The translations under genes and the position numbers were made by a program. This document shows, in pieces, positions 28,801 through 36,804 of a stretch of 64,000 bases of DNA (the first letter of the stretch is position 1; every line of letters begins with the position of its first letter). Origin of the DNA: Saprospiraceae bacterium (lineage in GTDB: Bacteria > Bacteroidota > Bacteroidia > Chitinophagales > Saprospiraceae); contig JAGNXB010000004.1 in the NCBI GenBank assembly GCA_017985675.1, positions 48,257 through 112,256 on the forward strand, in the 5' to 3' direction. A model generated the notes under the pieces. That model was not told the DNA's origin. It saw only the letters and a program-made list of their open reading frames with translations, and ran no database searches.

Positions 28801-28941
28801 CATTTAATGTCGAGGATGGAGGAGCATCAGGGTATTTTCTCCGATTATCAGGCCCAGTCACAACGGTTAAATACCAAGCTACTCCGACAAGGGATCCCTC
28901 CTTTGAAAATAAGGACCTGGGAGGAGTTTAAGAAGGGATAG
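25864..28941 (+). CDS. Secreted sortilin/BNR-repeat (VPS10-like) beta-propeller protein
   Basis: 1025 residues from the ATG at 25864, preceded by GTG at 25858. The signal peptide is MRRFYAFCYILSLLPLFTHA. Residues about 30-720 contain many Asp-box/BNR repeats (VYVTTNGGKSW-like, YKTTDFGATWE, YRSFDAGATWKK, ITMDGGLSWQRF), which build one or two beta propellers as in sortilin or exo-acting glycosidases. The C-terminal part, from about 740, has a beta domain and helices (EEHQGIFSDYQAQS) and no T9SS sorting domain. Catalytic residues cannot be assigned. Such proteins are abundant in this phylum and are often mislabelled as glycosyl hydrolases. Confidence 0.8.
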   Translation: MRRFYAFCYILSLLPLFTHAQEPLKVSFGDLRARQLGPAVMSGRISSLDAVHTMPHIQYIGAASGGVWKSTSAGATFLSVFDDYNQSVGDIAIDQAHPDTVWVGTGESWVRNSVSPGDGIYVTTNGGKSWMHKGLNHSFHIAKVLIDPRQSGTIYVAVQGKLWGDHEERGVYKTTDFGATWERILFVDQRTGAADLTMDPRNPDVLYASMWEHRREPDFFISGGPGSALYKTTDGGKNWQKLEGNGLPPRPYGRIAVEVAPSAPDTVYATIEAKAKEDKGMYRSFDAGATWKKVSSDFNTYVRPFYFSRITVDPKDPMKVYKCGLNLIISDNGGETFRQVGSGVHSDIHDVWVDPQNGRHVLIGTDGGTYESYDGGYNFRMYMNLPISQFYQVSVDDAVPFNVYGGLQDNGTWKGPSSNPGGIQNSDWKFLLGGDGFQVMRHKTEKDVVYGESQGGNLSRIELNSGQAKLIKPLPGEGEPPYRFNWSSPIALSPTHPERLYFAAQFLFRSENRGNSWEKISPDLTSNNPDRQRQKESGGLSLDNSTAENNTTIVCIAESPKNDQIIWAGTDDGNLQVTANGGKNWENVALNIGGLPPHTWCTNVAPDRFETHTAYATFDGHTQGDTTTYVFKTTDLGKSWVSLVTNEVQGYAWYILQDVVNPNLLFLGTEQGLFITMDGGLSWQRFKNNFPRVSVRWLAIQERDHALAIATHGRGIYLIDDLRPLRQMTNQIVDKDFHILDMGKTVIKLGRGGSWFGGAGNFVAGNPSGNAQIVYYMKKRHTFGKMHIEVLGTDGKVIQELPAGKSAGINIVELPVRYPMPKVAPSNNRMALFGSMSTPSLGEGAYTVRIIKGKEVYETQIELEEEAALYYPVEARKIQSDLLKQLYNQSEQLGYLYYAATDIYTWADSLSGKAKGKKDALALKSLGTGIQTWRDSLVSMDGDGYVAENEALREEISTLYLQISGYPGEPSRGQIRKVTHLMSRMEEHQGIFSDYQAQSQRLNTKLLRQGIPPLKIRTWEEFKKG

Positions 28942-29065
28942 CTGTTGAGGGGAGAGTTGATGAGTTGAGGAGTCTAGGAGGGGGGGAGTAGAGGAGGGAA
29001 GGAAGAATCTGGAATCTGATAATCTGGAATCTGGATTATTTGTGAATCTGGAATAAAAGGTAAGT
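28942..29065. repeat. Purine-rich low-complexity stretch and short AATCTGG repeats
   Basis: The sequence after the propeller gene begins with a G/A-rich run (about 28944-29005) and continues with repeats of AATCTGG about 29006-29056. No gene is seen. Similar purine-rich runs occur at 17730-17770 and near 35860-35910. Confidence 0.6.
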
Positions 29066-29092
29066 GAAGCTCGCCGTCGCTCCTGCGGAGCT
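29066..29092. repeat. 27-bp direct repeat, copy 1 (flanks the GIY-YIG gene, 3' side)
   Basis: Identical over 27 bp to 29391-29417. It contains a small GCTCC-TGC-GGAGC hairpin. It touches the stop codon of the GIY-YIG remnant. Confidence 0.85.
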
Positions 29093-29368
29093 ATATCAGA
29101 TGCCTTCCTAAAAACGCCCTTCCAGATCCTGACTTAAGGTATTTTTCAAAGAAAAACGCTCGGTGTTTTTCAGAAAAAGCAATGTACGTATGGAGTGTTA
29201 CAGGCCTTCTTCCTTTTGTTGCAGGTACATGCCCCGCCGCATGGCGTTGTATCCTATCCCTCAAATCAGTAGACAACCAACATAAAAGGTATCATCCTGA
29301 CACTTCAGAATATACACCACATATGAAAAGTCAGGCGGACTGTGTCCGCCGAAGCTCGCTACGTCCAT
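29091..29368 (-). pseudogene. GIY-YIG endonuclease gene broken by a frameshift
   Basis: From the ATG at 29366-29368 the minus strand reads MDVASFGGHSPPDFSYVVYI and goes on LKCQDDTFYVGC, the GIY-YIG core (VYIL...FYVG). It then hits a stop in that frame. In the adjacent frame, from about 29276 down to 29091, it continues STDLRDRIQRHAAGHVPATK and ends EKYLKSGSGRAFLGRHL, the normal C-terminal half of UPF0213-type single-domain GIY-YIG proteins. A single missing base near 29271-29277 joins the halves into one protein of about 92 residues. It could be a sequencing error, a decayed gene or a programmed shift. 27-bp direct repeats sit just outside both ends. Confidence 0.85.
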
Positions 29369-29390
29369 ATTTGTGGAAGTTCACGTTTGC

Positions 29391-29417
29391 GAAGCTCGCC
29401 GTCGCTCCTGCGGAGCT
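29391..29417. repeat. 27-bp direct repeat, copy 2 (flanks the GIY-YIG gene, 5' side)
   Basis: Identical to 29066-29092, placed 22 nt upstream of the GIY-YIG start. A shorter related piece (GAAGCTCGC) lies at 29351-29359. Confidence 0.85.
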
Positions 29418-29430
29418 TTGGCGAGCGAAG

Positions 29431-29447
29431 GCGGAGAAGGAGGGATT
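29431..29447. repeat. 17-bp copy of the tRNA-Ser 3' end (att-like)
   Basis: GCGGAGAAGGAGGGATT here equals 29595-29611, which covers the acceptor stem and part of the T arm of tRNA-Ser. Such duplications are the usual trace of site-specific integration into a tRNA gene. Only 147 bp now separate the two copies and no integrase is present. Confidence 0.5.
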
Positions 29448-29504
29448 AGCTGTGCTGATCCCTTAAGTGGGGGAGATGCAACGCTGCACCGGGGACCTTT
29501 GGCT

Positions 29505-29566
29505 CTTTTTGTGTATACCTGGATCAGCCTATTGCAAGCAAGACTGATCCAGGTATACACAAAAAG
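29505..29566. repeat. 23-bp perfect inverted repeat with 16-nt spacer
   Basis: Arms at 29505-29527 and 29544-29566 are perfectly complementary over 23 bp (beginning CTTTTTGTGTATACC). The right arm begins exactly where the terminator hairpin of tRNA-Ser ends. A cruciform or a long RNA hairpin could form. Confidence 0.85.
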
Positions 29567-29582
29567 CCGCCCGATGGGCGGC
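29561..29582 (-). terminator. Intrinsic terminator of tRNA-Ser
   Basis: On the minus strand GCCGCCC and GGGCGGC pair around a 3-nt loop and are followed by TTTTT. It lies 14 nt after the tRNA 3' end. Confidence 0.8.
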
Positions 29583-29594
29583 CCGGATTGCGTT

Positions 29595-29682
<88 letters not shown>

Positions 29683-29721
29683 TGGTGGGCCGCAAAGTTA
29701 CATGGAAATTCCTGGCAATTC

Positions 29722-30168
29722 CTACATCTGATCCCGGGCAAAAAAGATGTAATCCATTAGTGGCAGACTATCTACATCCGGCCTGATCAACTGCGCAATC
29801 TGGCCCCGGTGATAGGCACTGTGCAACAATAAATGTTGCAGAATATCCTCCACCGTGTTTCTATAACTTTCGCCTTTGGTATTGCGATAATGCACGATGC
29901 GATGGAAATCATCGGTGGCAATTACGCCCTTGATACCTTCATCATTTTTTGCCAGAAATGCCATCCAATTTTCCATGGCTTGGGGCTCCCATACACCCGG
30001 ATGTATCGTTTCTCCCAGTATGCGGCTGATCCATATTCGCTGTGCATTCAGTAAATGGGAGCACAATAAAACAGCTCGCATGGGTGGATCGGCAAGTTGA
30101 ATAGTTGTTTTCAAAAGCTCACCGGTCACCCAGCAATCAAAGCGAAAGAGTTCACCAAATTTATTCAT
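29722..30168 (-). CDS. DinB-family protein
   Basis: 148 residues. The four-helix DinB/YfiT fold is marked by SHLLNAQRIWISRI in helix 2 and by LLLHSAYHRGQIAQLIR near residue 120, with the metal-binding histidines of the family (H38, H117, H121 approximately). The first helix carries RFDCWVTGELL in place of the usual 'YNxWAN'. Known: some members are metal-dependent thiol transferases; most are uncharacterised. It starts 8 nt after rsmI, in the order purS-rsmI-dinB. A second, distant DinB-type gene is at 38333. Confidence 0.85.
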   Translation of the reverse strand: MNKFGELFRFDCWVTGELLKTTIQLADPPMRAVLLCSHLLNAQRIWISRILGETIHPGVWEPQAMENWMAFLAKNDEGIKGVIATDDFHRIVHYRNTKGESYRNTVEDILQHLLLHSAYHRGQIAQLIRPDVDSLPLMDYIFFARDQM

Positions 30169-30176
30169 ACCCTGTC

Positions 30177-30848
30177 TTAATCTGTTGTACCGCCCAGAAC
30201 CACTACTATCTCACCACGCACCTTATCCTTGGCACTAAAATAAGCGATCACTTCTTCCAGCGACCCAGTGCGCGTCTCTTCATGCAGCTTGCTGATTTCC
30301 CGGGTTACCGACACCTGACGATCTGAACCACAGTGTGCTGCCAGTTCGCCCAATAAACGGATAAGCCTTGTAGGTGATTCAAACAGGACAGCAGAAAATG
30401 GGTAGACCGCCAGCCATTTTAGCCGGGTCATGCGCCCTTTTTTATGCGGCAAAAATCCTTCAAAATGAAACCGGTCACAGGGAAGACCCGATTGCACCAA
30501 TGCCGGTATGATAGCCGTTGCTCCCGGCAAACAAGTCACCGTTATGCCCGCCGCATGGCAAGCCCGTACCAATAAAAATCCCGCATCGGATATACCTGGT
30601 GTACCTGCATCCGAAATCAGGGCTATAGTTGCACCCGCTGAGAGTTCACTTATTAATTGTTCAACTACCCTGTGCTCATTATGCGCATGATAGGGCCGAA
30701 GCGATGTAGTGATTTGGTAGTGCTGGAGCAAGGTTCGGCTCACTCTGGTATCTTCAGCAAGGATAACATCTGCTTCCCTGAGCAATCGCAAAGCCCTCAG
30801 ACTGATATCCTCGAGATTGCCAATAGGTGTGGGTACCAGGTACAACAT
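30177..30848 (-). CDS. rsmI: 16S rRNA (cytidine-1402-2'-O)-methyltransferase
   Basis: 223 residues, shorter than the 280-residue E. coli form because it lacks the C-terminal domain, as is usual in Bacteroidota. LYLVPTPIGNLEDISLRAL and AEDTRVSRTLLQHY are the N-terminal tetrapyrrole-methylase motifs. ALISDAGTPGISDAGFLLV and LPGATAIIPALVQSGL complete the SAM-binding fold. It methylates C1402 in the ribosomal decoding centre. It lies 5 nt downstream of purS. Confidence 0.95.
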   Translation of the reverse strand: MLYLVPTPIGNLEDISLRALRLLREADVILAEDTRVSRTLLQHYQITTSLRPYHAHNEHRVVEQLISELSAGATIALISDAGTPGISDAGFLLVRACHAAGITVTCLPGATAIIPALVQSGLPCDRFHFEGFLPHKKGRMTRLKWLAVYPFSAVLFESPTRLIRLLGELAAHCGSDRQVSVTREISKLHEETRTGSLEEVIAYFSAKDKVRGEIVVVLGGTTD

Positions 30849-30853
30849 GGCCG

Positions 30854-31111
30854 CTAGTTCAGCGGAGCAATCGAGAACTCGTAAGTTTCCATAATAAGGT
30901 TTGCCAAAAGCTTTTTGCAGGCTAATTCAACCTTTGCCTCTGCATCAGTGGCATTATCCGCGGCGATGACCATCCTGATTTGTTTGCCAATCCGGATATC
31001 TTCTACACCATCGATATGGAGGTACTTCATATTATTTGCAACTGTCTTCCCTTGCGGATCAAGTAGTTCTTTATGTGGCATCACCTGGATGTTGGCAACG
31101 AATTTCATCAT
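30854..31111 (-). CDS. purS: Phosphoribosylformylglycinamidine synthase subunit PurS
   Basis: 85 residues, the whole length of PurS. MKFVANIQVMPHKELLDPQG and VANNMKYLHIDGVEDIRIGK are the family signatures. There are two ATG codons in tandem at the start (31111 and 31108). Role: it links PurL and PurQ in the fourth step of purine synthesis. purL and purQ are not here. TATCTTTG at 31134-31141 is a good promoter box. Confidence 0.93.
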   Translation of the reverse strand: MMKFVANIQVMPHKELLDPQGKTVANNMKYLHIDGVEDIRIGKQIRMVIAADNATDAEAKVELACKKLLANLIMETYEFSIAPLN

Positions 31112-31133
31112 GAAAGGCTCTTTTGTAGGGAAG

Positions 31134-31141
31134 CAAAGATA
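31134..31141 (-). promoter_or_regulatory. -7 promoter box of purS-rsmI-dinB
   Basis: TATCTTTG on the minus strand, 22 nt upstream of the purS start. Confidence 0.55.
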
Positions 31142-31250
31142 GTGTTAGCCATCGTTTACAGCGAAAAATCCTTTAAATTCCCCCACATTAAGATAACCAG
31201 ACTACGTTTCCTGCGTTATAGCCTATATTCGTATTCAGCAAGCCTATAGT

Positions 31251-34247
31251 ATGATTCTTCGTTTTATACCTTTTTTACTATTTATTCTTAATTCAACTTT
31301 AGTGTTGGCACAACCTGCCAATGACAATTGTGAAGATGCCTTACCCATTCCTGATGTGACCAATTGGTGTTCAGAAATTGAAGCCTATACAAATATTGGC
31401 GCTACACCCTCCGGTTATGGCCCGGCCACCTGTTTTAATGGCACGCTGAATGATGTCTGGTTTTCTTTCGTGGCCGTAGCTACTGATGTAACCATTATCA
31501 TCAATGGCAATTCTGGTCAGGGCGCTGGTGGTACGATGTTGCTACCACGTGCGGCTTTATATACCGGTTCGTGTGGTGGTACTATCAATCAACTGGAATG
31601 CGGTTCCAGCACGACTATACATATCGTCGAATTGTATCAAGGTGGCCTTACACCCGGCCAAACGTATTTGATCCGGGTCACCTGTTTTGCGCCTCTTGGT
31701 GGCACATTCGAACTGTGTATCAACAATTATAATTCACCAGCCATTCCCACTTCCGATTGTCCGACAGCGTCCATCCTTTGTGACAAATCGCCATTCGTAG
31801 TCCAATCGGTAATAGGAGCTGGTAATAATCTCACCGAGCTCGATGATGCCCTTTGTTTTAGCAATGGTCTGAGTGTCAATAACGAAAGTAATTCATCCTG
31901 GTTTACGTGGGTCTGTGAAACATCCGGATCATTGACTTTCACGTTGACACCCAATAATCCGGCAGACGACATTGATTTTGTGTTATATGAGTTGCCCAAC
32001 GGTGTAGGTGATTGTACAGGCAAAAAAGTGGAGCGCTGTATGGCATCTGGTGAATTTGTTCTTCCGAGCAGGTGCATGGGGCCGACAGGCTTAAGTGGCG
32101 GTGAGACAGATGTCAGCGAACCCGCCGGTTGTGACATACCTTCCCAAAGCAATTTTCTGGCCCCTTTACAAATGGTTGCCGGCAGGACATACGCCCTGGG
32201 GATCAATAATTTTACCTCCACCGGCAATGGATTCAGTGTAGAGTTCGGTGGTACGGGAACCTTTCGCGGCCCCGATGCAGACTTTAATACCTTTCCACCT
32301 AAACCCTCCTATTGCATCGCCGAACCAATCAGCTTTCTGGATGCTTCCACATTTATTCTAGGCTCCGTAGTCAACTGGACCTGGTATTTTGGATTGGATG
32401 CCACGCCCTCCACGGCTACAGGTGCTGGATTTCACTCCGTAAAATATGGTTCGGCCGGCACTAAAACCGTTGCTCTTGTCATTGAAACCAATCTGGGATG
32501 CCAGGTAACTTATCTCGAACAGATTGAAATTGAAACCTGCTGCGAGGACTACAATGCAATGAATGTCCAATCGACCATCGGACAATTGGACTGCTTTGGT
32601 GATGCTGATGGATTTGTCGATCTGACGGTAACCAGTATTACGACCGTAGGATTTAATTGGGATACTGGCTCCATTATGCCTGATCTGACCAACCTTTCTG
32701 CTGGATCGTATACAGTCACTATCACAAATGAGGCTACTTGCGATACGGTCTTAACCTATGAAATCACCAGCCCGCCACTGATAGAAGGGAATCCAATTAT
32801 CACCAAACCCACCTGCAATGGCGGCCAGGATGGCGCCATCCAATTACAAACATCCGGTGGTGTGCCGCCTTATCAATACGACTGGCAGGATGGTATGGGT
32901 TTCACCACAAATCCGTTACGAGGCAATCTTCCCATAGGACTTTATTTTGTAATAATTAAGGATGCCAATGACTGCGAAGTCACCCTGGCAATTGATGTCA
33001 ATGAATTGGTCCTGGAATTAAATCCGGCTATCCAGGCTTACACTGAGCCCAGTTGTTTTGGTTTTTCCGACGGCTCGATTACCATCTCGATTATTAATGG
33101 ATTAGGTCCTTACGAATATAATTTTAATAATACCGGATGGACCACTTCTAATAGTACCACAGGATTGGCTGCCGGGACTTATTTTGTCGAGGTACGCGAT
33201 GCCAATAATTGTCTGGGTTATTTCACCTTTGACATTGGCCAACCTGATCCATTGGCTGTGTTATTAGAAGGAAGAAACATTTCGTGTTTTGGGGCCAATG
33301 ATGGCGAAATTCTTGCAACGCCATCGGGTGGGACCGCACCATATTCTTATCAATGGAGTGTACCCCAATCAGGAGATCTAGCGAGTAATTTACCACCTGG
33401 CACCTATACAGTCACTCTGACGGATGACAGAGGTTGTACAATTACAGAAAACATCACGCTTAGTGAACCACCAGAATTATTTCTATTGCCGGAAGCGGTG
33501 AATAATGTCATCTGCTATGGAGAAGCAAACGGTGCACTTAGTGTACTTGGAGCCGGAGGTACACCTGGTTATATGTACAGCCTGGATGGTGGGCCATTCC
33601 AAATGGACAATGCCTTTGGCGGATTAAAAGCTGATGATTATCTCCTTACGGTAATGGATGAGGAAGGCTGTACCGCTACACTCAACGTGACCGTCAATCA
33701 ACCACCGCCCCTGCTGGTTGATGCCGGACCGGATGTAACCATAGAGCTTGGCTATAATACAGGTCTCAGTGCAACCATATCCCCGGCTTTTACACCCGTA
33801 TCCATTACCTGGAGCCCGGATTCAACGTTAAATTGTGGCACTTGTGCTAATGTCGTCGCGGGCCCAGTCAATACGACCACTTATACCGTCCAAATTGTTG
33901 ATTCTTCAGGTTGTATATCCAGCGATAAGGTTACCGTCGTCGTGCTAAAAATCAGGGATATTTATATTCCGAATGCTTTTTCGCCTGATGCCAATGGGAT
34001 CAATGATTATTTCACGGTGTATGGCGGCGTAGCGGCCGAATCCGTTTTGGTTTTGCGCATTTTTAATCGCTGGGGCGGTCTTATTTATGAGGGAACTAAT
34101 TTCCCACTAAATAGTGAACTGGATGGCTGGGATGGCACCTTCAAGGGCGATTACCTGAATCCAGATGTGTTTGCTTTTTATGCCCTGGTCCTGTTTATTG
34201 ACGGGGAAGAAATTATCTACAAAGGCGATATTCAGCTTATCCGGTAA
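31251..34247 (+). CDS. Large SprB-repeat surface protein with gliding-type (CHU_C) sorting domain
   Basis: 998 residues. The signal peptide ends at LVLAQ (residue 21). Two beta-sandwich units (residues about 22-165 and 165-345) resemble pre-peptidase C-terminal domains. A PKD domain follows (about 345-430, WTWYFG). Five SprB repeats start near residues 447, 522, 602, 679 and 755, each with a C-G-DG pattern (for example CNGGQDGAI with GGVPPYQYDW). After a short beta domain comes the CHU_C domain from residue 906 (IPNAFSPDANGINDYF, IFNRWGGLIYEG), a type B T9SS signal. It is exported to the cell surface, probably as an adhesin. A TATATTCG box is at 31224-31231. The last 11 bases overlap the converging regulator gene. 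Confidence 0.92.
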   Translation: MILRFIPFLLFILNSTLVLAQPANDNCEDALPIPDVTNWCSEIEAYTNIGATPSGYGPATCFNGTLNDVWFSFVAVATDVTIIINGNSGQGAGGTMLLPRAALYTGSCGGTINQLECGSSTTIHIVELYQGGLTPGQTYLIRVTCFAPLGGTFELCINNYNSPAIPTSDCPTASILCDKSPFVVQSVIGAGNNLTELDDALCFSNGLSVNNESNSSWFTWVCETSGSLTFTLTPNNPADDIDFVLYELPNGVGDCTGKKVERCMASGEFVLPSRCMGPTGLSGGETDVSEPAGCDIPSQSNFLAPLQMVAGRTYALGINNFTSTGNGFSVEFGGTGTFRGPDADFNTFPPKPSYCIAEPISFLDASTFILGSVVNWTWYFGLDATPSTATGAGFHSVKYGSAGTKTVALVIETNLGCQVTYLEQIEIETCCEDYNAMNVQSTIGQLDCFGDADGFVDLTVTSITTVGFNWDTGSIMPDLTNLSAGSYTVTITNEATCDTVLTYEITSPPLIEGNPIITKPTCNGGQDGAIQLQTSGGVPPYQYDWQDGMGFTTNPLRGNLPIGLYFVIIKDANDCEVTLAIDVNELVLELNPAIQAYTEPSCFGFSDGSITISIINGLGPYEYNFNNTGWTTSNSTTGLAAGTYFVEVRDANNCLGYFTFDIGQPDPLAVLLEGRNISCFGANDGEILATPSGGTAPYSYQWSVPQSGDLASNLPPGTYTVTLTDDRGCTITENITLSEPPELFLLPEAVNNVICYGEANGALSVLGAGGTPGYMYSLDGGPFQMDNAFGGLKADDYLLTVMDEEGCTATLNVTVNQPPPLLVDAGPDVTIELGYNTGLSATISPAFTPVSITWSPDSTLNCGTCANVVAGPVNTTTYTVQIVDSSGCISSDKVTVVVLKIRDIYIPNAFSPDANGINDYFTVYGGVAAESVLVLRIFNRWGGLIYEGTNFPLNSELDGWDGTFKGDYLNPDVFAFYALVLFIDGEEIIYKGDIQLIR

Positions 34248-35700
34248 GCGCTTTAATGCGATCCTTTATACGCTGTTTTTTTTGCCACTTTTCCAGTACG
34301 TATGGCGGAGCTCCCCGCTCTTGACAATCTTGAATGCCGCAGCGTTCGCAAGTCATCCCTACGGTATCAATAGGAATAGATTGGTCATTCATAAATTGGA
34401 ATCGATTTTCCGAAGCCGCATTGATCAATACACCAATCATCAGGCCACTCCATTCGCCGGGACGAAAGGCAGAAGCCCGAGCAATACCTAGACAAAGCCA
34501 GGATTGATCGGAGCCGGCGTATTGCATTTTAACCATCCCCGTTATAGGACCCGAAGCACCATCCTTCGAAAGGGTCTGAATGAGCCGACTGGAAAGCCAT
34601 CGTCGGCAATAGTGCTCATTGGGTCGACCGGCATATTGGCGATCTACACGATGCAAGTGTAATTCTTTATCAATGAGATAATGATCATCCGCTTTATTAT
34701 AAACCAAACGATGGAAAAAAACAGCGTCCAAACCCCAATGCACGGATATTACATTAAATCGCTGAAATAAAATATCCGGACTAACCCTGTAATGCTCAAG
34801 CCATTGAAGCATTATACTTGGATCGAATGAAGGTGAGTTAAATGCTGTCTCCAGTTTTGATAAAAATTCCCATTCATCAATAAGTAATGCCACAGCAAAA
34901 TAACCTGCTTTAAAATTATTAGAAACCTGTTCGAAAGAGGTGACCGTAAGCACTGTTGATGCATAAGGTCGGGGCTGTAGGCCTTGGTATTGAAATCCAA
35001 TTTCTTTTGCTAATTGAAAAAGTAGCTGCTCCTCCGTCATTTTAGGATTGAGTAATAATTCTTTGCTTTTAGGAATATACACCGAACGCAAATGAGATAG
35101 CTCCGGATATGCCGAAAGTCCATTAGAATGAATACGCAATCCAAAATGATTAATTAAAATGCGTTTGAGTGAAGATACATCACAAGCCACATTAGAAAGC
35201 CCATATTCAGCCCGACATGCTTTAGCTGCAGCCTCCAGCTCCGGAAAATAGTTGTTGTTCAATTCCTGAAAGGCGCGCATGGCCGACAAATAAAAATGAT
35301 CTGTTCCTACGGCATGGTGCTGTGCGAGTTCAACCAAACTTATAACAAAAGCATTTACCTGCAAAGGTGCTGCTGCAAGCATCTCCAACAGTCGCCCCGG
35401 ATCAATACCAAATAACTCCAGAGGCAATTCATTGAGAAAATTGGATTGTAGTAAAGCCGCTACCGGTGCGAGATGTGGCCCGGGATCAGCGCTTCGTAGC
35501 CACTCCGGACTAGTGTGAAGGCTTTGTGCCAGCAGGTGCAATTTTTCGTCCCGGGGGTACTTTTTTCCCTTTTCAATTTCATTCAGGTAGGAAACAGACA
35601 ATCCACTTCGGACCGATAAGTCGGTAAAAGCCAACTGCAACTCTTGCCGGAGTTGCCGAACTTTCAATCCCAAAAGCACTTTTTCTGAAAATGTTGCCAC
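34237..35700 (-). CDS. ScfR-like XRE regulator with degenerate IrrE-type domain
   Basis: 487 residues, beginning at a GTG (35698-35700), 4 nt after a TACCTTTG box. An XRE helix-turn-helix is at residues about 10-65 (LSVSYLNEIEKGKKYPRDEK). The middle part aligns with ImmA/IrrE peptidases, but the place of the HExxH motif reads FQLAKEIGFQYQ, so the zinc-binding histidines are lost. The C-terminal DUF2083 portion has a CERCGIQDC cluster. Known relatives (RamB, ScfR, PrpC-type) sense short-chain acyl-CoA and control acetate or propionate metabolism. The target here is unknown; a housekeeping metabolic switch is the likely role. Confidence 0.85.
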   Translation of the reverse strand: MATFSEKVLLGLKVRQLRQELQLAFTDLSVRSGLSVSYLNEIEKGKKYPRDEKLHLLAQSLHTSPEWLRSADPGPHLAPVAALLQSNFLNELPLELFGIDPGRLLEMLAAAPLQVNAFVISLVELAQHHAVGTDHFYLSAMRAFQELNNNYFPELEAAAKACRAEYGLSNVACDVSSLKRILINHFGLRIHSNGLSAYPELSHLRSVYIPKSKELLLNPKMTEEQLLFQLAKEIGFQYQGLQPRPYASTVLTVTSFEQVSNNFKAGYFAVALLIDEWEFLSKLETAFNSPSFDPSIMLQWLEHYRVSPDILFQRFNVISVHWGLDAVFFHRLVYNKADDHYLIDKELHLHRVDRQYAGRPNEHYCRRWLSSRLIQTLSKDGASGPITGMVKMQYAGSDQSWLCLGIARASAFRPGEWSGLMIGVLINAASENRFQFMNDQSIPIDTVGMTCERCGIQDCQERGAPPYVLEKWQKKQRIKDRIKALTG

Positions 35701-35704
35701 AGCT

Positions 35705-35712
35705 CAAAGGTA
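35705..35712 (-). promoter_or_regulatory. -7 promoter box of the ScfR-like gene
   Basis: TACCTTTG on the minus strand, 4 nt before the GTG start codon. It supports that start and a near-leaderless mRNA. Confidence 0.5.
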
Positions 35713-36286
35713 CGATAAAGCAAAACAAGATCAGTATGAAGACCGTGAGAGAACGAGGTCAGAAGGCTCCTGACAGGCAATGTAATTCATTAAAATAACT
35801 CGAACAATACACTTCGCTTGAGCTATCACTTAGGGTGACCGGGATCGGAAGGATATTTAGGGAATAAGTAGGTTTTGAGGCTTTGAGGGAGAAAAGGAGG
35901 GTTGGAGAATCTTCCCTTTTGCAAAAGGTAGAAAGTAGTAACCATCCACAACGTGTTGTTGAATTTGGAATAGCTAACTTGGAAGTGATTAAATGATTTG
36001 GTTATTCGTTTAGGCGTGTATTCGTTTATGCGGAAAATGTCCTCGAACAGCTCGTCCCCAGTACGTAGCCGACCGGCCTGCAAGGCGAGCCTTTTTAGGT
36101 GGGGCATCGGATCCATTGATTCCACTCACGCCAAATGCGTGTGCAACCAAAAATCCTTCCGCGCACACCCAGCTAAAACAAGCTCAGGTCGGCGAAGTGG
36201 CGGAATCTGAAATCCGAAGCTCCGCCTATAGAGCACCACAACCTCTATTCAAAAAACAGCGAGCCTTTCGAGGACAGCGGTTTTTG

Positions 36287-36314
36287 GTTACTTTTTGCCA
36301 AGACAAAAAGTAAC
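36287..36314. repeat. 11-bp perfect inverted repeat
   Basis: GTTACTTTTTG and CAAAAAGTAAC pair around a 6-nt loop (CCAAGA). Similar sequences are frequent between genes in this phylum; I see no function. Confidence 0.7.
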
Positions 36315-36674
36315 GAGCCCAGCCGGCGAATGAGGCGATGCCAGGCACAAGCTGAAACCATATTTTCAAATACCAACGGCCAGACACAGGGCCTAATCAC
36401 TACGTTAGAGCGCATGATTAAATCCTATTTTCAGGCAAGACACTTTATTAATTTTCAGGAAAAATCTATAAAAACTCTAAAAATATCTTTTCATAACATA
36501 TTGACAATCAATATGCAAAAAAGTATTTAGATAGGAGAACGTGGAAGGGCGCAGACGGGTAAAATTGTAGACTCTGCCGCAGGCAGGCTGTAGAACCTAG
36601 AACGCAGTATTTAGAACACAAAACTCTCCCCGTCCCGGTTTTTTCGAAATAACTCAATAACCCAACAACTCCTT

Positions 36675-36714
36675 ATAATTCATTTCATACTTTGAAAAGC
36701 ATGAAATGAATTAT
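36675..36714. repeat. 14-bp perfect inverted repeat after the carbonic anhydrase gene
   Basis: ATAATTCATTTCAT and its complement pair around a 12-nt loop, 91 nt beyond the carbonic anhydrase stop. No long T run follows on either strand, so it may be a processing hairpin or protein site rather than a terminator. Confidence 0.65.
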
Positions 36715-36804
36715 GGAAAATAAAAATTGAAGTTACAATTGGTTGAACAGGGAAAACTTTGGTTATTGAAAAGAGTTTTATTAATATAAAAAATTGACTG
36801 CACA

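Larger units (their letters stand above)
35713..36804. other. Long gene-poor stretch with hairpins and remnants
   Basis: About 1.1 kb without a convincing gene. A 99-residue frame on the minus strand at 35826-36125 contains LKRLALQAGRLRTGDELFED and could be a genuine small gene or the remnant of a repeated element; I cannot place it. A purine-rich run (about 35860-35910) and two perfect inverted repeats (36287-36314 and 36675-36714) occur. Codon use and stops between 36130 and 36540 give no coding signal. Confidence 0.5.
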
